Positions 55,501-61,400 of a DNA stretch of 64,000 nucleotides are shown here, piece by piece; position 1 is the first letter of the stretch, and every line of letters begins with the position of its first letter. Source of the stretch: an uncultured Ruminococcus sp. Lineage in GTDB: Bacteria; Bacillota; Clostridia; Oscillospirales; Acutalibacteraceae. The translations under genes and the position numbers were made by a program. The notes under the pieces are model-generated. The model was not told the origin of the DNA and ran no database searches. It saw nothing but the letters and a program-made list of their open reading frames with translations. The stretch is taken from contig CADCDE010000014.1 of the NCBI GenBank assembly GCA_902800065.1, positions 1-64,000 on the forward strand, given 5' to 3'.

Positions 55501-55833
55501 GATATAGCTCTCGAGAGCTGAACGGCTCTGATAGTATACCCCTGCATTTTCAAGAAATTTATCAACAGGCACCTTAAAATAAAATTTGAAATATAGCTGC
55601 TTTATCCAGCCTAAAAACGGTTCATATGCCTCCTGCATTTTATTGGAACTGAATTCATGGTACAGAAGCTCAATTCTGCTTCCGCTGTTGTCAATAGCTG
55701 CGTGAATATTTTCCACAGGAACATTCAAGGTATTATAATGCTTTACAAAAAGAATACTGCTATGTCCCTGTTCAAGACCATGTGTTATCGAATCAACGAT
55801 CTTTCTTGTATATAATTGCGAACAAGATTCCAT
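52501..55833 (-). CDS. Degenerate STAND-like ATPase / TPR / GAF / GGDEF sensor protein
   Basis: 1110 residues from ATG 55833 (GAGGGGGT upstream). No membrane helix. The N-terminal 250 residues have the pattern of AAA_16/STAND proteins, but the Walker A is absent and the Walker B-like motif reads VLNRLHLAENSTL in place of a DDLHWAD-type sequence, so nucleotide hydrolysis is unlikely. Helical TPR-like repeats fill about 260-745, a GAF-like domain about 770-930, and the C-terminus is a GGDEF domain with intact RYGGDEFLIV (about 1007-1016). No RxxD inhibition site. Probably a diguanylate cyclase switched by a protein or ligand bound in the N-terminal part. Confidence 0.85.
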   Translation of the reverse strand: MESCSQLYTRKIVDSITHGLEQGHSSILFVKHYNTLNVPVENIHAAIDNSGSRIELLYHEFSSNKMQEAYEPFLGWIKQLYFKFYFKVPVDKFLENAGVYYQSRSALESYIMKGECERSEEIIVVEVEYERKKFADSLAKIFSYISKKHTLLLVLNRLHLAENSTLNFLSEFIKNKYSNISLLANYNEAYSVPSYTSETWTALVRKIEELNYMLDWNMQDAQTSVNINESFEPVISNFPNYLVLINNMIQTLAIKQAMHYLKTVYNKIVTDKVNLSAKSRAKFYTLYAMAALYDMNITTALMMCDKLKNINNKHPNVIYTFKYHYLLTLCEIYGGQPNLAKKNSEKCMKIAQKSGSDKYIFLAQMLKYIWRLDGWTNSYRWDRTIDGEQLTEFINKAMEYKMYDHLAHVLFFGCCNSRENFMDDAQNCEEQESFKKAMSIAKMLKNDRLIISAWMKNVFLAQGYGCFTYVDYYYRKCLEIIEGQNDVFEEASIYNGLGFNRIVSEQFVLANKYFNDALKLFFDQKDTYYVAETLYNMAINAILADKYETAYNYLLYCVKLIKSIKMQRMRVCNMSKLYGMIVYCSYKMGIEYNAHFYLNKMEYVLYHVIHSTDENRFFLWDDDMFFYYFCSGLLEKSDNIEKAQKCFDQAKYHMLRTEGLWFFVYTMFAMEQADLYELQDKPEKAQEILEECMEFCNKNGYKHKEEMLFAKLHKRSMMPPKNHELILSKVTKYEIEELVQQSEMKMMLADKTKGFDFLVALQELLNKDNSTVNDIIENSMATMQNNYNIDSILYVEVTDGQPTVKYNSGELDINEAMLADITAYFKRHKKEVVVSRYDREFYEYTSILSLFGVNKIVSFACVPLSQGDELTGFMIAAIELHENMTGNIIFLDRNDLTIFKFALRNMTDTLYRLKAGDEISQMNKKLQQSAVTDLLTGLLNRQGFAKKIDDYVALVEKGKRTDVCFTLLYIDLDNFKFCNDTFGHDVGDEILIAFSRLFERVTKNKGYIVRYGGDEFLIVMPEHTVDEGIELAKSIYKAIDKSNHFIPEIQSAVKEKIDIPENHRVSCSIGIAYESIYNQESMNTALKHADTKLYAVKKNQKSNYSVWDGD

Positions 55834-55856
55834 CAAAAATACCCCCTCTTTTTTTT

Positions 55857-55885
55857 ATTATATCAAATCAAACTAATTTTTTCAA
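55857..55885 (-). promoter_or_regulatory. Promoter of the GGDEF sensor gene
   Basis: Minus strand: TTGAAA (55885-55880), 17-bp spacer, TATAAT (55862-55857), 24 bases before the ATG. Confidence 0.78.
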
Positions 55886-55931
55886 TATAAAAAAAATTAT
55901 TGTTAATAATAAGTTGCACAGCATTATTGAC

Positions 55932-55960
55932 TTGACATAAATTTGTTTAGGTATTAAAAT
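55932..55960 (+). promoter_or_regulatory. Promoter of the zinc-finger membrane protein and ArsR gene
   Basis: TTGACA (55932-55937), 17-bp spacer, TAAAAT (55955-55960), 46 bases before the TTG start; divergent from the GGDEF gene promoter. Confidence 0.78.
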
Positions 55961-56005
55961 ATTATTATAAGTTTTTTGTAAATAAAAAAAACAGAGGTGA
56001 GAATA

Positions 56006-56968
56006 TTGTCTGATGACAAAATAAAAATTCTTGAAGAAAAAAATATACATCTGTGGTTTGACGATTCTCCAATTGCACTGTGTGCATCAATGCTTGCACT
56101 TGATATTGATAAAGCCGAGCTTTTTGCAAGTGTCAAATTCATGAATCTGCAGACTACCAATATACGCAGTCTTACTTTTGATATTTGTTGCTATGATGCT
56201 CAGAGAAATCAGGTCGAATGTATTCCTGATATTACATACAACAGTCTTGATGTAGCGAGAAATATCGAATTCGGATATAAAAGGCGTGTTCCCGTGAAAA
56301 ATCCGCAGACAAGAGGTATTGAAGTCATCCTTAAGCAGACTACGGATATTTCAGGCAATCTCTGGAAAAACAGTTGGGGACTGCCGTTTAATACAAGTCT
56401 TGAACAGCAGAGTATTTTTACGTTTCAGGGAAATCTCAACAGACAATTCATAGATATATGTACAAGAAGCCATATTGACGGTACAGTATTTTCATTTCAG
56501 CCTGAATTTGAAGAAAAATACTGGCTCTGCGGCTGCGGCTGCTTCAACTGGAACATTGAACAGGAATGCTTCAACTGTGGTGTCGGAAAATCATGGCTCA
56601 AAAGAAACTCCTCTCTTGAGATACTCGAAAAACAGTCCGATTTTGTAGAACAACAGAAAACAGAGATACAGGAAAAACACTCGGAATTCAGACAATACTC
56701 ACAAAATCAGGAGGATGAGCTTGCTGAATTTGCAAACAGAAAAAAGGAATATCAAAAACAGCTCCAAAAACAAAAATTTCAGAAAACCTTCGGTTCGGTC
56801 GGTCTTGTAATTCTTATACTTGCAGTTGTTGCTGCGGCGGCATATGGTATTTTCTTCTACGTTATCCCTCGCTTTCAGCATACAAGTGCTTCAAGTGATT
56901 TCGGTATATATCAGAAGCAGGGGGATAGGGATATTTATGATGATTTTTTGGAATACTCTCAGGCTTAG
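56006..56968 (+). CDS. RanBP2-type zinc-finger protein with a C-terminal membrane helix
   Basis: 320 residues from TTG 56006, chosen because AGAGGTGAG lies about seven bases upstream (GTG 55997 is within that site). N-terminal about 165 residues are beta-rich with no known family. Then a W-x-C-x3-C ... C-x2-C finger, YWLCGCGCFNWNIEQECFNC (about 173-192), fits the RanBP2/zinc-ribbon pattern. A Gln/Glu-rich coiled coil (about 205-255) and one membrane helix (about 260-283) follow, with a short outer tail. Function unknown. ArsR follows 14 bases later. Confidence 0.7.
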   Translation: MSDDKIKILEEKNIHLWFDDSPIALCASMLALDIDKAELFASVKFMNLQTTNIRSLTFDICCYDAQRNQVECIPDITYNSLDVARNIEFGYKRRVPVKNPQTRGIEVILKQTTDISGNLWKNSWGLPFNTSLEQQSIFTFQGNLNRQFIDICTRSHIDGTVFSFQPEFEEKYWLCGCGCFNWNIEQECFNCGVGKSWLKRNSSLEILEKQSDFVEQQKTEIQEKHSEFRQYSQNQEDELAEFANRKKEYQKQLQKQKFQKTFGSVGLVILILAVVAAAAYGIFFYVIPRFQHTSASSDFGIYQKQGDRDIYDDFLEYSQA

Positions 56969-56982
56969 GAGCGGAGGAAAAT

Positions 56983-57345
56983 ATGGATCCGAAAAATATT
57001 CAGAAACCTGATATTGTCAGTAAAATGCCGAAAACCGAGACCATACAGACAGTTGCGGATGCCATGAAGCAGTTGGGCGATCCGAGCAGATTGCGTATAT
57101 TCTGGCTTCTGTGTCACTGTGAGGAATGTGTCATCAATATAGCGGCAGCTACTGAAATGTCAAGTCCTGCTGTTTCTCATCACCTGCGTTTGCTCAAGGG
57201 TGCAGGACTGATAACTGCAAGCAGGAACGGCAAGGAAATGTACTATCGTGCTGCTGATACTCCGATGGTAAACAAGCTGCACCATACCATTGAGGAAATA
57301 GCAAAAATATCATGCCCCGACTGGCTCGACAAATTTGAAAATTAA
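56983..57345 (+). CDS. ArsR-family (SmtB-type) transcriptional regulator
   Basis: 120 residues, AGGAGCGGAGG upstream. Winged helix with MSSPAVSHHLRLLKGAGLI as recognition helix and NGKEMYYRAAD as wing. CHCEECV before the recognition helix gives several Cys where metal-sensing members place an alpha-3 site, so it may sense a thiol-binding metal or redox state; this is an inference. Second gene after the zinc-finger protein, same transcript. No transporter is next to it. Confidence 0.9.
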   Translation: MDPKNIQKPDIVSKMPKTETIQTVADAMKQLGDPSRLRIFWLLCHCEECVINIAAATEMSSPAVSHHLRLLKGAGLITASRNGKEMYYRAADTPMVNKLHHTIEEIAKISCPDWLDKFEN

Positions 57346-57392
57346 ACGGGAAATTGCCAATTATAACATGGCAATTTCCCGTCTTTTTTTAT
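57345..57392. terminator. Bidirectional terminator
   Basis: Perfect 14-bp stem ACGGGAAATTGCCA / TGGCAATTTCCCGT, then CTTTTTTT. It serves the ArsR gene and may also serve the facing 352-residue gene. Confidence 0.88.
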
Positions 57393-57395
57393 GTT

Positions 57396-58454
57396 TTATT
57401 CTTCAGGATAGGAAAGACACTTGCTCATCAGTATGTCAACATCACCTTGAGGAACAAACTCAAGATGTGCAAGGCTGTTTCTCGCATTTCTGACTTTTTC
57501 GAGGAAATTCAATTCTTTTTTGAATATCCCGTGACTGTAGCACAAATGATAAAGCTGTCCTATCTCAAGCTCAAATACATTATTTGCTTTATAAGCATCC
57601 AGCTTATATCTTCTGAGTTTGTCATAGTTTATTTCGATAAATTTGCTTCTGAACTGCTCTATTATAGGGAAAAGTATTTTTACCTGTGCTTCCCAGAGAG
57701 CAGTTTTTATTTGTACCGCAATATCATCGCATGAAAGACCATTTTCCTTGAATACCTTTTCGGCTATTCTCGAAATATTCACGGGGAGACTGCCCTTGTA
57801 TTCCGCAAGCTGTCCTGCAACAACTACATTATCCTTTGCAAGAGAAACGGCTATTTCCGATATATACTGTTTTTTCTGTATCGAGCAGTTCTGACTTGCA
57901 AGTATCGTCATGCAAAGCATGAAAACATCGAAGTCATGTATATATTTGTCATAATCAAAGCATCTGATATTGCTGATACCCGAAATATCCGTATCGTGCA
58001 TAAGCAGAAGAAACACACCGTGTTCCTCCTCATCGCTGAAATAAGAGGTGTATTCCTCAACAAAGTCTATCCATTCATCGGTATTATCCGCATCCGTTAT
58101 ATCAATTATAACATTGCTTTTATTAAGCGTTGACCTTGAGCTTTTTGAAAGGAATTTTGCCTTTGAATGATCCCTCGGTCCCCAGTAAAGACTTCTTTCC
58201 TTTTCACCGCAGTATCTGTGCATTATATATTCGTCAGGCTCGACATATCCTGATATCCTGTGTATATCCGTCTTCATGTTCGGACTTTCTCTTTCAATCT
58301 CAAATAATATATTCTGTATGAAATCCTCTTTCCAGGGTATATCTTTTTTATATATGACTGCTGATGACATTCCGTCAAGCACTGAATCAATTATACTTTC
58401 CGCAAAGCCTGACGGATTTGTCAGATGCTTCCACCATATTTCTTCTATTCTCAT
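57396..58454 (-). CDS. Unrecognised protein with C-terminal HEPN-like motif
   Basis: 352 residues, soluble. The N-terminal half (about 1-180) looks alpha/beta, with VIIDITDADNTDEWIDF and HGVFLLLMHDTD as buried strands, but has no Walker A. The C-terminal part is all helical and ends in LEKVRNARNSLAHLEFV, where R325-N326 and H330 make an RN-x3-H (R-x4-H) motif, the mark of HEPN domains, many of which are RNases in conflict systems. It follows the giant ATPase gene by five bases and must be co-transcribed. A HEPN label on one motif is tentative. Confidence 0.6.
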   Translation of the reverse strand: MRIEEIWWKHLTNPSGFAESIIDSVLDGMSSAVIYKKDIPWKEDFIQNILFEIERESPNMKTDIHRISGYVEPDEYIMHRYCGEKERSLYWGPRDHSKAKFLSKSSRSTLNKSNVIIDITDADNTDEWIDFVEEYTSYFSDEEEHGVFLLLMHDTDISGISNIRCFDYDKYIHDFDVFMLCMTILASQNCSIQKKQYISEIAVSLAKDNVVVAGQLAEYKGSLPVNISRIAEKVFKENGLSCDDIAVQIKTALWEAQVKILFPIIEQFRSKFIEINYDKLRRYKLDAYKANNVFELEIGQLYHLCYSHGIFKKELNFLEKVRNARNSLAHLEFVPQGDVDILMSKCLSYPEE

Positions 58455-58459
58455 GACTG

Positions 58460-61400
58460 TCAGCCTCCAAAGTACTTCAAAAGCTCGTCCTGCACTTCCT
58501 TCTTTGTACCGAGAAGCTCACGGAAGCCTTCTGTCGAGAACATATATACATCATCCTTTGCTGTGAGGATATTCAGATCCCACATCTCACGGAACAGTTC
58601 TTTTATTTGTGCATCACTGTAATTCAGTATAAGATTCAGACCGTCATTTTTGGCTTTTTCTATGATCTCGTCTATTGTAAAGCCTGTACGTCTTTCCGAC
58701 TCGTCCTTGTCCTCCTCGTCATAATAAAGATATGCAAGAAGAAGTGCTATTATATAATAAGGACTGTTATCATTTTCCTCGACCTGAAGCGTCATTCTCA
58801 GTTTATCCCTTATCTCATCCTTGAAATTGGGATCGGAAAGCACTTTTTTAATATGATTTTCTGTTACTTCATAATAGGGAGTTTCAGTTTCGCTGTAGCC
58901 TGCATAATCATCATTGGTCATTGCTTGTATAAGCTTCTGACCGTAAAGGTGAATAAGTCCGGGGAAATAATTCGTTTTTGCAAGTATAAGATTTATTACC
59001 TCATCGCTGAAAACAAAGCCAAGATATGCAAGTGCGTGTGTAAGGAGTTCAGTCGCTTCAGGACGCTTGAAAGGATATATTACACATGATTCAAGATGAG
59101 CAAAGTCTGAGTTGTTTGCATAGAAATCATGGTCGAATTTTGCAAGGTTATGAAGACCTGCAAGTACAAATTTGAAATTGGGTGAAAGTATTTCCTTGAG
59201 CAGTGTTATGGGACGGTAATCAATTGCTTTGCAGCTTTCTATGAATTTATCCGCCTCGTCAAGCATCAGGAGAAGATATGTTATCGGCTGGGACTGGTCC
59301 TTGAGACGCATTTTTATATTCATTGTAAGGGTTTCCCAGTCATTGCAGGCTGCATCCCTTGGAAGTATGTCATTGATAACAAGTTCTCTTGATACACATG
59401 AAGCTGCTTCTTTATAGTCTCTGCCCTTTATGCTTATGACAATGGCTCTGTTATTGTCTTTATTTTTGTCTATCTCATATTCAGCCATTTTAAGAAGTGA
59501 GCTTTTACCGAGCTGTCTGCCGCCGTATACAAGGTTGACACCGTCATATGCTTCTATTCTTTCAAGCTCCTCACGTCTGCCCGTGAAAAGCTCTGCAGGG
59601 ATATCGACATTGGGCTTGGGGTTGAACGGCTGATTGTATGCAAAAGGCATACCTGCAGCCATCAGTATACGGATAATATTCTTGGGCTGATAGTGCTTTG
59701 CGAGATAAAGGAACAGTACTCTGTCGATAAGGAGGAAGGTCTTTGAAAGAGATTTGTTTTCTTTTATCTTTCTGGCAAAGCGTCTTCTTTCCTCCTTGCT
59801 TATGACGGAATCAAGCAGGACTATGGTATTTCTCGTGGAATAAATGCTGTTGACTGCAAGGAATTCATCTATCAGTGTATCTGTATTGTATCTGCCGTAG
59901 ATAACAAGGACTCTTATACCCTCTGTTGCAGCCAGTGAACCGAAGGCAGGTATGGGATGAAGATAATTTACCTTGCCCGACTGTTTTTTGAGCTTTACAT
60001 TATAGACATCATATTTCTTTTCTTCATCAACGGTGACAGTTGCATCGCTGAATCCGAGAAGACTTATTATTTTTGATATTCTTTCCTCGCCTGCAGGTCT
60101 TGCAATAGGCCAATTTTGGATAAGTGCAGTACCGCCTTTTATCTCCTTGTTTGTACCGTATACATTGCATATTTTTTGTATAGCCTTTTCTACATTCCTT
60201 GTACTGTAATATGTTATGAATGACTTCTGGAGACTTACCTTGGTATCAGAAACTGCATGATAGAGCATTTCATATTCAGCCATGAAGTTCTTGAAGGTCT
60301 CAAGGGGTTCCTTTGAAAAGTCTGTTATGCTTTTTATATCTCCACGCCTTATGCAGTTGAGGATATTTTCGGCAACAGAGAAGTTTCTTTCCTCGATATA
60401 TTCCTTTATTTTTTCCCTGCTGTAAATACCGAAGTTGTAATTCGGATCATTTGATATATCATTAAGCTGCTGCATAAGCCTGTTTGCGGTTGATTCTGCA
60501 TTCTTGGAGATATTTCTCTTGTATGCCTCGATGAGATCGCTGAAAAATCCGAAATCACAGCTTGCCGCTGACAGATTGTACCATGCGTCTATATTATTCT
60601 TAATGATATTTTTCTCACCGCTCAGGCTTGATATGCTTCCGTAGCTTTCATAGAGTTCTATTTCGCTCTTGAAATCCTTGTAATAATGAGTTGCCCTTTG
60701 CTTGCTGAATTTTACACAGTCATCAAAGTATTCAAACGAGGGATGCTCGTAGACATCCTTGTTGTTTCTGTATTCTGCGTATTCTTTTATAAGATTCACG
60801 GTACGGAAATTATGGTTATGTATATTTTCGCTGAATATCTGCTGTACCCTGTATTTCCAATCGGGCAGGTCTGCATTGGCATGAGCCTTTATCCTCTCGA
60901 AAATATTGAAATCGGGCAAATCACTGAATGTGGAGGATATATCGGGGATATAGCTGTCATCAAGCAGAATATCTCCGCTCTTGAGGAATTCTGCATATGT
61001 ATATCTTTTCTCGGATTTATCGTATGTACCCTCCATTTTGCTCAGAAGCTCATCTGCCGCTGCATTTATGCTGTCGATACCCCAGTCGAATTCCTTGTCC
61101 AGATCATTTTCACTCATTTCAAGCAGCTTATCGAGATTATCAATGATATATTCACGTCTTGCCTCGTATGAGTCGATGTAATATTTTTCCTTTGTTATCT
61201 GAGCATTTTCTGAAATATTCACCCATCTGCATACACAGCCTATAACTTTTTTAAGATTTATTACAATATTATTTCTCTTACCGCCCTTGAGATTGTCATA
61301 AGGTCTGTTTACATTTCTCTTTTCGGCAATTATCATATCTCTTGCGATGTCCCAGCGATAGTCAATGAATTTGTCGATTTTCTTTATATCGGTATTTTCA

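Noticed and set aside
58607..59089. A 160-codon plus-strand frame
   Set aside because: It is antisense to the ATPase domain of the giant protein, which has intact motifs and normal coding features.
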